From Ephydatia muelleri (Eukaryota; Porifera; Demospongiae; Spongillida; Spongillidae): a stretch of 64,000 nucleotides of DNA. This document shows, piece after piece, positions 10,892 through 23,161 of the stretch. Each line of letters begins with the position of its first letter. Positions within the stretch are counted from its first letter, which is position 1. The notes under the pieces were generated by a model. It made no database searches, had not been told where the DNA came from, and saw only the letters and a program-made list of their open reading frames with translations. The stretch covers positions 4,041,509 through 4,105,508 of the forward strand of contig JABACO010000006.1 of assembly GCA_013339895.1 (NCBI GenBank), written 5' to 3'. Position numbers and translations under genes: made by a program.

Positions 10892-11077
10892 GCACTGCGC
10901 CACAGCATTTAGTATGCAGAGTTGTGCAGAGTCTGCATATCAACCATATGCAGATGAGTATCATTGAAGTGTTCATATGCAGACGTCTGCATATGAACAC
11001 TTCAACGATACTCATCTGCATATGGTTGATATGCAGACTCTGCACAACTCTGCATACTAAATGCTGTGGCGCAGTGC
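10892..11077. mobile_element. Loop-less 186-bp palindrome (hairpin MITE)
   Basis: Bases 10892-10984 are the reverse complement of 10985-11077. I see one mismatch across the two 93-bp arms (tatcattg against tatcgttg). The centre is agac|gtct with no spacer. The ends read gcactgcgcc and ggcgcagtgc. This is the shape of a terminal-inverted-repeat-only MITE or a recent fold-back event. A transcript across it would form a long perfect hairpin. No target-site duplication is obvious. Confidence 0.85.
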
Positions 11078-11971
11078 TGGTTGGGGCAACTTAGTGCCAA
11101 GTTTAGCATGACTGGATTTCGATCGCCTTTCGATCGTTCCTATCTATACCTTGGAATTTGCATCTCTTATATACCCAAATGAGTGGTTCGATCGGTATGC
11201 GTTGGGCCTGTGCACGGCTTGTTATACTTGTGTTGTAACACATTGTAAATATACCGTGCAAAATAAAAATAAAAAAACAACAAAATGAAGAAAGCCCTGA
11301 TTCCAGCGGTCTCATTCACTGGAAATCAAAAACCACATCTCCACGTGCTGAAATTTTTTAGCAGGAGGTTTTCTCTTCCGATCCTAGCGCCGTTCCTAGA
11401 ATAAAGGTAAGGTTATGTTGTTAGGCACACGATTCAGCAAAACTAATTAGTCAAGCAAGTAACACAGGTAATATAGAGCAATGCAATTCCATGTAGTAAA
11501 CAAGCCAGTATATGTACATATATAGACATACACAAGCCAGAATCAGCCACATTCCTACTCATCTGTGGTTCAATTGTACCAGTGATCAACCACATTCCTA
11601 CACACTCACCTATACAAGGTTGTGGTTGAATGTACCACTGGATGCCTGCCCACGGCCTTTGTGGCTGACCTAAGCGTTTTTGTAGATGTTGGTTTTTCGT
11701 AGTGCAGCCTCATATGCACTATATGGCTGCCGGCATAGTGAGAGGCTTCCTTTGTGGAACGTAACCTGGCTGTCAACAGGGACTCTCAGAATAGCAACTT
11801 TGGTGATCACCCTGAATCACAGACAGGGACACATATCACATATGGAATGCCCTAATGCACATAAAAGACACGCAATCACACACATTCACATCACATACAC
11901 AGACATACACACATGCACACACACCCACTATATGTAAATACAAACCTGAAAGTGCTTGCTGATGTTCATGA
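11078..11971. other. No gene recognised
   Basis: Contains an A-rich stretch at 11262-11285 and a CA-rich stretch at 11870-11930. The pair of related segments around 11540-11630 (cacattcctac and gtggttgaatgtaccac) suggests a small inverted or repeated element, but I cannot define its ends. Confidence 0.4.
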
Positions 11972-13041
11972 TCATGCACGTAGACGGTCAGGGTTGCCAC
12001 CACAGTTCCTCATGCACCAATACAAGTGCACCTTGGTGCACCTTGCTGAATAGCCAGATATTCCATTTTTAATCAATATGTCCAGAAAGTACATACCCTT
12101 ATCAGAAAGTTCAGTGAACCACGTCTTATCCCTTGTACGTACCGGCACAGATACGACGCAACTGCTTCGCCACATTCTTAGTGCCTGCAATAACTCCAAT
12201 CAATTCACCACTGAAAACCAATAGATACCTTACCATGCCAAGTGTCGTAGGAATTGACCATCCCGAGTTGTTGTACATACTGCTTTATAGTAGCCTGGTA
12301 GTCATGGGCTACCTATGTGATGTTTAGAAAACGTGAAAGTTGGGACACAAGAGCAAACCTCGGGCAATAACTTGAGGCAAAACTGTCTTAGTGCAGCCAC
12401 CTCCCTGGTCTGGCAACTCTGTGCTGCTGTCTGGAAAGAGTGGAGATTCCAACAATCCTATCTGTGTACTGAAATGGACGATACGCTGATAAACATGGGC
12501 ATTTAGAACCTATGTGCATACCTTCCAGCCTGACAAAGTACCGTTGAGTGGTATGCATTTGACGTAGAATCGTGACGTGCATCACTTGTAACCCACTATA
12601 TTGTAAATAAACTTTTTTAATGTGGCACTCTAACCTCTCCACTTGTAGCATGGTGAGGGCTTTCCTTCACACGTTCAACAGCAGCTTCATAGACTCTTCT
12701 GCTACATCTGCCACCACTTGCTGGTACAGTTTGTTCAGATAAACTGAATGAACATGGATTACAACAGGATGTAAAATAATATAAATCGATCATCTCAGCC
12801 CCCACCTGAGCTGATATATTTCTGCTTCACTACACCCATACCAGCAAATAAAGCGAAATTCATGTACTGGCGAGGCAACATGCCAGCACAGGTGAAAGCA
12901 TAGACCAGTCTGCTAAAAGAATCACATTTACATTGATATTACTAAATCCAAATGGTACTCTTACTTCTGATTAGCAAGGTAATGACCAGACAGCACTCTG
13001 CAACTAGCCCAGACACGTGACTGCTTGCAGTGTGGGCAAAC
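11972..13041 (-). pseudogene. Spliced minus-strand gene resembling a TE-encoded protein (unassigned)
   Basis: Several minus-strand blocks have plausible GT..AG borders: ~13041-12967 (VQFVCPHCKQSRVWASCRVLSGHYLANQK, a Cys-pair block), ~12912-12806 (LVYAFTCAGMLPRQYMNF, LFAGMGVVKQKYIS), ~12746-12635 (LSEQTVPASGGRCSRRVYEAAVERVKE) and 12200-11972 (GYSARCTKVHLYWCMRNCGGNPDRL). A Cys-pair block, then an AGMLP-Y-F-GV-KYI block, then an H-YWC-RNC-GNP block are features I recall from transposon-associated proteins of invertebrates. The last block ends at a stop inside the conserved segment, so it is probably decayed. Function and superfamily are not assigned. Confidence 0.4.
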
Positions 13042-15631
13042 AAACTGGACCCTAGCTACATGTCCCTTCTAAGTGAGTAGTAAATGAAGAGCATTGAACA
13101 GAATTACTTACGGTACTCATACCTTTATGAAAAAAGCTATAGTCCAAGATGGGTTGGAGAGACAGCCACACTGCTGTACAAGGCCGAACAAAGACTCTTG
13201 AAGGTCTTACGCTCGACCACAAGGAGGTCTTGGTCACTGGCGTCTTCGTCTCCCGTATACATGTATGTATAAATATGGATCCACCATTTTTAATCTAAAA
13301 CAGCCGCACGGCCGGTGGAAATTTTTGGATCCAAGCTCCGTTTATACGGCAACTCCTGCTTTAAAAATAATGCGCAGGCCGCGTATGCGTGAATATGATT
13401 ACAAGTACATACATGCACCGGGTGTTCATAATGAAGGCAAAGGTTTTAAACGGGAATAACTGTTGACCGGATCAAGCCGACATTTTGAAACTAACATGGG
13501 ATCGCTAGGCAAATGTTTGTCAACAAGTTTGGTGAATTTAAATTAATTAAGCTTTGATTACGCTACCAATTGACCGGCTCGATCAAGATCCCTGCTATGA
13601 TTCCAATTCTGACCTAGAAAACATTTAATGGCTTTTTTTCACCACGAAAAGCTCGCAAAAACCTGGTTCGTTGCCCTTATGCATGCGCAGTGCATACGCG
13701 ACAAGCGGATTCCGTTCCCAGGCCTAGCTTATGAGGTAATCCCGTCGTCTCACGTGATGAAGGCAGCCCCCAGGCCAACTAAATCGCTTCACGTGATGCA
13801 ACTGCCGTGCGTAAATACCCGGGCGTAGCTGCCCCGCACGTGATGCAACCCAACTAGCAATTAAATATCAGCTGGAGCTCCACCCATTATGATTTACATT
13901 TGTTGATGTGCGACGCCGAGAAAAGTACGACGCTGTACGAACCCGCCGCACGCAGATGCCATAGCAATATGATGCCCTTTTATGCACGCTTTGTATGTAG
14001 CATTCGATAAAAGGTGGCCACCATGGAGGTCAACCTTAATTACAGTACATGCGACCGTTATAATAACAAGCCAGCACAATTACACGATGGACGCGCGCGA
14101 CATTCATACGACGAAAGCAACTAGCTACATGGGTGAGTTCATTAACTACGGTTGTAACAAAACGTTCCACACTTTTACGTGTAATTGTCCCAGCCAACCT
14201 AATACTCCTCTGATAGAATTCTTTTCCACCATGCATGTGCTAGCTGCAAACGCCAATCGTTTTTCTAATTATTGCACAGTTCTGTCAGAGCTAGTTAACC
14301 GAGGAATTACATGTAATATTTTTCACGCATGGTATGAGAATACGTCCGAATGCATGGCGTGGAATATTTCATAGAGAATTTAGCCTGTTTTTGTGATCTT
14401 GTGCGGATTTGTTTTGCGACGTTAATACTTTTGAGCCAGATGATCATTAGTATGGTCTCGGATTGAGCTACATGTTTGCATGTGTATGTTGTTATGTATG
14501 TAGCTGGTAGCGCGTAGGTGTACCCTGAGTGGACTTAGTGTTGTGTGGGGTGCATACATGGTTGTACGCTGGGTGTTTATAGAAATATGTAGGTAGCAAC
14601 GGCTGTAAGCTGAGTGTACTTAGTGATGGTGTTGATAGCCATGTATGTGCGCCGAGTGTGCAGTGTTTACGCTGTAGGATCGAAGACCTTATCATGCTCT
14701 GTGTTCCTCCCTTACATGAAGGTAGTGATATATTAATCACTCGTTTACGGCCGTCTAGACGCAATACCCACTGGCAATGTGGTGGAGTACATGCAATTCG
14801 GCTGGTCTAATCTGTATGGTGTCAAACATACAACAAAGGAGTGGACCACTAGTTGCATGATCGTCGTACTTACACCCATACGCCTTTTAGTCAATGATAA
14901 TTGTAACTTTGTTTCCCTTCTCTTGTGTACTGTGTACTAGCTTTACCTATGAGAGTTGGCATGTTCTTTTAATTCCCATTATAAATTGCATCCTAGAACA
15001 CTTGTCTACACTACGAAGGTAGCGCTAAATGTGACCTATTCACTTCCATGTGTAACAATAGGAATGACTTTATGTCATTGTGGACCACTGATCATCCTGT
15101 GTTTGTATGTGTGTGCACGTGCGTTGACTGCTTGTGTGTGTGTGTCTGTGTTTGTTTTCAATCCTAATGAAATTGCTTTAGCTAAGCCTTCAGTCTGAAG
15201 AGTTGCTGCTTAATTTTTTCCTTGTTTCTATACATTTAAAAAGCTCTGACATGTTAGATGATATTTGGTCCGTTGCGGATTGCATTTTAGAACGCTGCAT
15301 ACTGTAATTCATATGTAAGTCACAAATGGTAACTGTGGTGTTAACACTTCGATCATACTCCAAAGTAGTGTCCCTTTTTGTGTTTTGTTATTTTAATCAA
15401 TGGAATGACCTTTCTATTCTATTTTACATGTTATCCACTAACTTTGTGTGCATGCATCAGTAGTGTGCATGCTTTGGATCATGATCATTTTTGATTTCTG
15501 TGTGAAAGGGTGTGAGTTTGAGTACTGGAAGACATAGCTCTATTCATTGAGAATTGTAACTTTGTTTCTCTTCTCTCATGTACTACGTACTATAACACAT
15601 AAAGAACTAATTTAAAATTTGGTTGTGAAAC
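13042..15631. other. No gene recognised
   Basis: Unique-looking sequence with short chance frames. A loosely repeated stretch (ctgagtg..acttagtg..) lies at 14520-14680. The open frame ending at 14374 contains several Cys and Asn-x-Thr sites but matches no family I know. Confidence 0.4.
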
Positions 15632-15635
15632 AGGG

Positions 15636-15822
15636 ATGGTGTCCATCATAGCCATGCCTGTACCATGAAGTTCATCATAGCCATGCCTGTGCCATGAAGT
15701 TCATCATAGCCATGCCTGTACCATGAAGTTCATCATAGCCATGATGTCCTCATAGCCGTGCCTGTATCATGGTGTCCATCGTAGCCATGTCTGTACCATG
15801 CCTGTACCATGGTGTCCATCAT
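15636..15822. repeat. Tandem repeat, ~29-bp unit (catcatagccatgcctgtac)
   Basis: Five to six imperfect units of about 29 bp with the core catagccatgcctgtaccatg. Single units reappear at 16919-16965, on the other side of the GT-rich tract, which suggests that the GT block expanded inside an older satellite. Confidence 0.8.
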
Positions 15823-16136
15823 CATGCATGGAATAGGACATCTTTTGCTAACCTCTGATTAACCAACTGACATACTACTGGCTCAAAAAGGGTCTTTAGT
15901 AGCTACATGTACTTAATCAAGCTCTTAACACAGATATCTTACTAGCTGATATTTTAGACACACATCCATACAGCAGTTTCGGGTGCAGTTGGGTCTAGAT
16001 CCACCATCATCACATGGCATCAGCATCTGTTGTAATTTAGCAAAAGCCATGTCCCATGTTTCAGTTGTCTTCACCATGGTGTCAGCCCATTTTAAGATTT
16101 GCATGGTTTATTTGCCACAGTAAAGTGAATCATGTG

Positions 16137-16138
<2 letters not shown>

Positions 16139-16177
<39 letters not shown>

Positions 16178-16560
16178 ATGTGTGTGTGTGCATGTGCATG
16201 TGCATGTGTGTGTTGTGCATGTGTGTGTATTGTCTGTGTGTGTGTCTGTGTGTTTGTATGTGTGTGTAAGTGACTGCGTGTGTGTGTGTTTGTGTGTTTG
16301 TATGTGTGCGTAAGTGTGTGTGTCTGTGTTTGTGTGCATATGTGTGTGTGTCTGTGTGTTCATAAGTGTGTGTGTCTGTGTGTTTGTATGTGTGAATTAG
16401 TGTGTGTGTCTGTGTGTTTGTATGTGTGAATTAGTGTGTGTGTCTGTGTGTTTGTATGTGTGAATTAGTGTGTGTGTCTGTGTGTTTCTATGTGTGTAAG
16501 TGACTGTGTCTGTATTTGTATGTGTGTGTAAGTGACTGTGTGTGTGTGTGTTGTGTTGTG
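16139..16560. repeat. GT-rich microsatellite with an embedded 34-bp unit
   Basis: Starts as (TG)n, then becomes a mixed tgtgtctgtgtgtttgta array. Between 16366 and 16480 a 34-bp unit ending in tgtgaattag repeats (endpoints 16400, 16434 and 16468). Long open frames of Cys-Val here are artefacts of the repeat. Confidence 0.9.
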
Positions 16561-16883
16561 TGCATGTTTGAAAACTTGTACGTTTACAAATTTGCGAACG
16601 TTGCTTAGCTATGCCTTTAGTCATGGATAGTTGTTGTGTCCCTCCTTGTTTCTATATGTGAAGCTTTAAGATTTGTGGGCATGTTATGGGGTATTTTAGT
16701 CCTTTTTATATTATTAATGATGGGTAATAAATGGAGTGAATTGCATACAAAAACACTAAAAGTTGCTGTGAGACAGGGATGTAGTTTGCAGTGTGGGTGC
16801 ACTTTAAGTCTTAGTTCACATCAAAGTTTGGATTGTTGAATAATGGATTTGAATTGGGATGAAAGATATGTTTTTAATGTCTT

Positions 16884-16986
16884 GTGTGTGTGTGTAAGTG
16901 TGTGTAAGTGTCTGTGTGTCCATCATAGCCATGTCTGTACCATGGTGTCCATCATAGCTATGGTGAATGCAATGTGTGTGCTTTGA

Positions 16987-17030
<44 letters not shown>

Positions 17031-17090
17031 CATGTGTGTGTGTGTGTGTGCGTGTTTGTGTGTGCGCACGCGCTCGCGTGTACTAATGCG
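16884..17090. repeat. GT/GC-rich low-complexity tract
   Basis: Pure (TG)n at 16989-17020, running into gcgcgcgtgcatg and more (TG)n, with two single copies of the 29-bp satellite unit at 16919-16965. Confidence 0.85.
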
Positions 17091-17955
17091 TCATTATCAT
17101 GCCATGCACCTTATAACAACAGATAGAGGATCCTGTGAATTAGCTAAATACTAAGCCATCTTCAGTCACAGATGATGGGCACTAAATGGAACACCATTGT
17201 CCTATTCGGTGTATTTTGATTTGATCTTTTAAAGTACATAGATACTAGACAGTACTTGAGCCAAGTTTCCCAATGTTTATCACAACCTGATTATGCCTGT
17301 TTAGGTTCTGCTCCTTTCATACATGTACATTTGTTTCTAGTGTACATTTCCAAGACGTATCATGCTGTATTAGCCACACCCATAGTGTAATGTTGTTTCT
17401 AAATAAGTGCAAAACGTTTATGTATTTATTATTATTATTTTTTGAAATTCAAACCAGCTTATTAAACACTCAAATCTAGAATTTTAGCTGCAATAATGCA
17501 ACCACTCTAACCATTTTGTGCCTAGCTTATTTTTAAAATGTAATTAGTACCATCTTGATTATTGATTTGTTTTTGATGCAGTTCATTCATATACATGGTA
17601 CATGTATAAACATGTACACGTAGTTGAACAGAATAAAATATATTCAATCAGTGCTTGTTGTTTTAAATTATTATTTTCTCGTAAATTGTAACTGAGATAC
17701 ACTTGCAGTTGTAGCTGACATACCTGTATGGCACAGTAATTGGATCATTTATGCTACAAATGCTGTATTACTGGTACATGTACATGTAGGTGATGGAGAT
17801 TCTGAAACTGGTGACATTCTTACTGATCTGTGGCATCAGAGGAAGTAAGTTATAGCAATATTCTAATAGATACACATGTACATGTACAAATTCTATATCC
17901 TTCTATCATCATCTCTTACATGTCTGTGGTCTAGCTATTGTGCATAAATATATAA
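17091..17955. other. No gene recognised
   Basis: AT-rich, with many acatgtacatgta palindromes. One possible short exon-like reading near 17790-17845 (gtgatggagattctgaaact) has no family match. Confidence 0.35.
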
Positions 17956-17957
17956 AT

Positions 17958-18320
17958 GGATCAGTCTCTGACAAAATGGCCCTTCGAATGTACATGTATA
18001 TATGTATTTCTAATTCGCGCCTTCATTGCAGACGATCTGAGTTTCCTTCTCTCAATTCACCATGAAATTAATCACTTCCTTGTTCTGTCCATTCTCCACC
18101 CATTGAACTTATCACTCTGTAAGACAATCGTATGACGATCTTAATGGATCCTGGTGAATGGTTGTTGCCGCCTCCCACATCGCGGAAGGCAGTACGCATC
18201 ACGACGCGCATCAGGATATTTTCTTATTCCTTCTCTAGTAGTGTATTATAAAGCATTCCCACTTTTGCTTGCTACACTGCACAGATGTTTATATATCTCA
18301 CACAGTGTTCAGCTCACAAA
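17958..18320 (+). mobile_element. Diverged solo fragment related to the giant-palindrome arm
   Basis: The head ggatcagtctctgacaaaat with gcccttcg resembles the terminus of the 56.6-63.2 kb palindrome. It is followed directly by a segment matching arm positions ~57001-57370: attaatcacttccttgttc, ggatcctggtgaatggttgt, cgcctcccacatcgcgga and tattataaagc..cccac. About 400 arm bases between head and body are deleted. No second arm is present here. Confidence 0.65.
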
Positions 18321-20690
18321 TAGCTCTACTCTACTGCATTACTATCAAAACTTATGTAACTTCGTAGCATTGTGATTAACTTCACAGTAGATGCATCAGC
18401 AGGTAAATGAATACATATTATTACTCAGGATAACAAATGCACATTACTGTAGAAATGTGCTTAACACCGGGTCCATGAATTTGTTCGCCTATTTTGTCGA
18501 ACTCACTTTTTGGAAAATTAGTCGGAAGGGTCTTAATTGCAACGAATACCGTTGTACTTGGTAGTTCAACTTCTAGACGATGTTTGGAGCTATTTCCAGC
18601 CTTGTATAACTACCTACGCTACGGACCTACGTTTGTTTAGAGTCAAGAGGGTAAGACCGTTACTGGAAACGGGACATTTTTTTCTGACAAGGTTTTTGTT
18701 AAAATAAATACTATGAAAATGCTCACCTGGGATCGGATGGGTAACGCTCCAAATGATTTTGACATCCCGATTCCGATCTACATGCTTGCTTCTTCATTGT
18801 TTTATTGTATCTGTGAAACGTTGTATTGATCTCTGTATGGTATCCATGTTGACAAATGCTCCAGCTTGCAGAAAAGTCATTTTTATGGCAGTGTCTGAAA
18901 TGCTTTTATTTGTGTTATTGTATATAGGTACATCACCAATCCTTTTCTAAGTACTGCATGCAGCCTGCCAGCACTCATACCACTTCTAAATTTTTCAAGA
19001 TGCTTGTTAAAATCATTAGCAGTCTTCATCCTAATATAAAAAATGACACATTTGTTTCGACATATTTCGACATTTACTTCGTGACCGTAAAAGTAAGTCA
19101 ATATTAATGGTCTGGGGACTAGGCTTGAAATGAAAACCTTGTTTAAAAAGCACCTTGGGAATCGGTTGTAAATTACAGAATTGCAATCCCTAGTGATGTT
19201 GCATTAGCCATGAAGGGAATCTTTGCGCCGCTCGAAGATTAAGGTACACTCTAATTAGAGTTATAATGTGCTCGATCATTCGATACATAAAACTATTTTC
19301 TGCTGTTTTAAAAGTTACAAAACCTAGTAAACATAACAGTGCTTGTTATACTAGGAGACTTTGTAAGCGATTTGGTTTTACACAGAGCGTATACCAAGTG
19401 CAAACACGTAGGCCATTTGATAACACCTTGGGAATCGTCTGAAGTCCATGAAAAAAGAAATGCAAGTAGATAATAACCTTTGGAACCTGTTTATCAGAAC
19501 TCTATCCCCGCCGCTCAACACGTATAAAAGTTTTGCAAAATATGAAAGTCAACCATTATTTCAGCCGGCCTGAAATATTCAACAAGTGTAGTTTTCTAGG
19601 TTTTGACTGCACAAAGGCTTAGATAATTTAGTATCCTACCTGAAAAGCACAGCAGAGTCCTCAATTGCTACCAAACCAATAGAAACTAGCCTTCGTTTCT
19701 ATGTCCCGTACAATTTCAATCCTTCTTTTCCGTCACAATTTTTACTCGTTATTTAGGTTACCACTTTTTTGGTACACGTACGACAAATATTGAAGTACCT
19801 ACCATATCGCATGTGAGACCCCAATTAATTAGTGAAAATAGTGCACGGTCTGGATACGAGGCACAGCTGCTTTCTGGGGTTTCTACAAGAACCAAGCAAG
19901 CAGAGAGCATTACAATTACTGTAGAGTTAGTTTGTACCAAATGAAGCATTCAGGCTTGCTATAAACAGCTCCAGAAAAAAGTGTACTCGGCTACGCTTAA
20001 GGACCGAAAAACAGCAAACGCATCGCTATGAGTGCATACAATTTAGCCAACACTCGACATACGAGGCTAGGAGTAACGACACACATCTCTGCAATAGTGT
20101 AAAAAGTGCTTTTCCCCACAATTGTCACTTTTCTGACTAATTTTCCTAAAGTTGGGTTTGACAGAAAAGGTATACCATTTTAACGAATCCTGTGTTAAAG
20201 GAAATATTAGCATATGTAGCTAGTTCCACATAGAGAATTGTGCCCACAATTGCAACAATTGACACATCAGAGCATGTCACACAGTAGTAGTGAGCATTTT
20301 GTTGGGTTGCACAAACGTAACCTCCGCCATATCTAAATTTGATGGCCATCAAACTTGAAGAGAAGAGAAATAGCAAGGGCCTCAGGTGGTTGTGTACATC
20401 GATGATGCACTGAAGAATTGTGAAACACGTTGTGGTTGTAGAGTTTCAATGGTGATAATATCGATAATATCACCTTCAATACTTGTACCTGTGCTTTTTT
20501 TGTGGTTCACTAGGTTGCATTGTATCGCATGTCGAGATTTAATGGTTTAGTCTTTCCAACCAAGTGCTACAGTTTGTGTATGAGGTTGCAGTTGTCAATT
20601 ACAATAGTGATACAAATGTGGTATTTACAGGAAACTCTCGTGATGCAGTCTTCACGGCTCAAGTAATGAGTAATCACACTTCTTTAATTT
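18321..20690. other. No gene recognised
   Basis: AT-rich DNA with only short chance frames. The phrase caccttgggaatcg occurs twice (19151 and 19424), which could be a decayed repeat. A small dyad (ggtgataat..atatcacc) lies at 20451-20475. Confidence 0.4.
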
Positions 20691-20699
20691 GATTGCCGT

Positions 20700-21560
20700 G
20701 ATTACTGAGGAAAATGCTGAGTCAGCAACGAGAGTTCGTCCAGTCCCATGCCACAGTTCACTTATTAATCTTAATGTTTGAGCAGTTCCTGCTGGTAAGT
20801 GTGACCATTTCTTCTTCGACTCTGCCTCTTTTCCGTTTCATCGCAACTAAACCATCAGCTACACATTTTATTTTTGTCCCAACACCTTTGGGCTTCTGGA
20901 TAAGCTAAGTAAGATGTGGAACAGCATCAGCAGTTCCATACTGCTCCTTGCTAATCCAAGTTGACATCAGCTCATCTTCTACAATAATGTGGGATGGGTT
21001 GATGACTTGCTGATGTTTGCGCCATTGTATATGTAGTAGTCAATATGAATTCCTTCTGTCTCAACTGCCCACTCGTCGGTGCCATATGGTCTTAATAAGC
21101 TCACCACTAGTTCTTCCACATCGCATTCGGATTAGTCCATCCTATAACCTGCTTCTTCATCTATTGAATACTTCAAATCAGTGATTTCCTCAATTGTTTC
21201 TACTGAGGCACATAGACCATCTAGTTCCAATGACCGTTGCGAAAGGATGGAGGCTAATCACGATGCCTTTATCTTTAGCACCATTGGCACATCGTGAGGG
21301 AGAAGGATACGTGATGCTGCATATCTTGTCAGTGTAGCAGCATGCCGTGTGTCTTCAGTGGTCCAAATACTCCTGAATCCAAGGGTTGCACAAGACGGCT
21401 AGTGTGAGATGGCATGACAACAATGTCTATTTGATTTGCCACTGCAACCTGTGCCGCAGGCAAGGAAATATGTTCTTCATGGCCATCAAGGATTAATAAT
21501 TTTTATTATCTCATTTCAGGTGGCAACCAAATTTACAAGGACAGCTACGTATGTTCTATC
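20700..21560 (-). pseudogene. Pogo/Tigger-like (DDE_1) transposase remnant
   Basis: On the minus strand near 21500-21380 the reading contains LDGHEEHISLPAAQVAVANQ and SHTSRLVQPLDSGVFGPLK. This is the signature of DDE_1 transposases of the pogo/Tigger branch of Tc1/mariner: the second catalytic Asp in DGH, then HTSxLxQPLDxGVFGPLK. Further down (21000-20930) comes INPSHIIVEDELMSTWISKE, and a basic KRKRGR stretch near 20830. Frames shift several times and stops interrupt, so it is dead. The N-terminal CENPB-type DNA-binding part was not found. Confidence 0.7.
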
Positions 21561-22747
21561 CAACCATTAGTACTGTAGGCCATCTGCAATTAGAATACAG
21601 GGTGTCCAGGAATGAGTTAGGACATGTTAAAACGTTTGATAGAATGTAGATAAAAATCTGTTATTTTGAAATTAAGATTGTGGAAATTTGTTTACATCAT
21701 TTTAATAAAAAAATATTAATCGAACTAATAAACTTTAATAAAAACAACAAATTAGCCACTTTTAAAGTTGAGCCTTTTTACTCATGTACTTTGGATATGA
21801 AAAACAAATTTTTGGTAATTTTATGGCGCAAAAAACTGAAAAGAAATTACTATTGTGCAGTGATTGCGCGTGCACAAATAGAGCCACGGTAGTAACTGTC
21901 CCGTTCCCAAGCCCGCATCTACACCTTTGGGAGCCACACCCCCATGAGCTAGGACTTGATCACGTTGTGCCGAGCCCAACCGCGAAATTGACCCACCTTC
22001 TCCCTGCTTAACTTGCTGTAACGCGTTTCATTATAAAAATTAATAAAATTATGACCATTATGGTTATGTTAAGCCCACCCTCCCTCAGGTGAATTGTGTT
22101 TAACTAAATGCACACACACAGGAAACATACAAATGCACACACAGACAAAGACAACACACAGACACACATAGCGACACACAAACAGACACACACACACAGA
22201 CACATACACAGAGACACACATAGTAAGAAAGAATGCGGATTGTATATTTCTACAGTAGTTGGCCACGTGGTTTATGAATTGAATTGGTTTTAAACGACCC
22301 GCCTCTGCATCATGGGATATCAAATGATAACTGGCCACATGAGTGTAGATGGCTGCTGGCTGAACCTTTTTTTGACTAGTAAGCAGTATGCTTTGTGGTA
22401 TCCATCATTATCTTACTCAAGCTTGCCAGCAAACTAACAGATTTAGACTTACATGCACAAGCTCCAGCTTGCCAGCTTTGCAGCTGAAGCATGCTCATGC
22501 AATCAGGTGTTGCTGTATGGTTGATCAATGGGGTTGTTTCTTCTCCAGTAGCTGTACCATACATACATGTATATTGGAGTGTGCTTGCTGAAAAGCAGAA
22601 TTTTTGAATTATGTATACTAATCTCAATTTTGCAAACTGTGTTTTAAGCACATTTAAAGTTTTTACCCCCTTTAACCATTGGGTATCACTCTTCTCTGGT
22701 ATGGCATTCTGTGTGTCATTATATAAGAAGTGTGTGTTTCTCCCCAG
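21561..22747. other. Intergenic or intronic, with CA-rich tract 22108-22225
   Basis: AT-rich sequence, then a CA/GACA-rich low-complexity stretch (acacagacac units) at 22108-22225. Immediately before the receptor exon at 22748 there is a pyrimidine-rich acceptor tract (gtttctccccag). No separate gene is supported. Confidence 0.5.
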
Positions 22748-23161
22748 GCTCCACACAGAGTCTTCCATGTCACACTGCCAGTGGAGATATCTGTACATCA
22801 AGTATATGTCCCAACACTGAGGTCAACTACAACTGCACCATCACCAGTGAAACAGCTGCTGGTCTTACTGACTGGACCCTGCCCACTGGCACCTGTCCTA
22901 CCAATGCTTTCCCTGATAAGATAAGACTATCTCAGTTAGTCAGTCAACAATGTGTAGCTATGGGATTTGGAGATCCCAGTAAGTGTGGACCTTACACAGC
23001 TTCCAGCAGACTAGCATCTGATGACACACACTGTCTGTTCTCCATCTTGACTGTGAGCATTACAGCTGCTATGAGTGGTAGCACTGTGATGTGCAACAAC
23101 ACTAACATGATGACTACCTCAATCACTACTATTGTCTCCATGGCAACCATCAATGTAGTAG
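22748..23161 (+). CDS. Gene B: Ig-like domain exon
   Basis: The acceptor tttctccccag ends at 22747 and the donor GTACGC starts at 23162. The exon is 414 bases, phase 1-1, open throughout. It has SLPCHTASGDICTSSICPN, EVNYNCTITS, a Trp in LTDWTLPTGTCP and a late Cys in HCLFSILTVSI, then strand-like TITTIVSMATINVV. This is an Ig-like layout of a kind common in sponge receptor families (Cys-rich A/B start, WxLP turn, HC-FSILTV). It carries NxS/T glycosylation sites and is probably extracellular recognition or adhesion. It is assigned to gene B because phase, strand and domain order agree with the exons at 40.9 and 45-46 kb. The intervening 17.8-kb intron holds the nested transposons. Other N-terminal exons upstream were not found. 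Confidence 0.65.

Noticed and set aside
16056..16624. Open frames of poly Cys-Val and poly His-Thr
   Set aside because: Low-complexity GT tract; no start, splice or family support.
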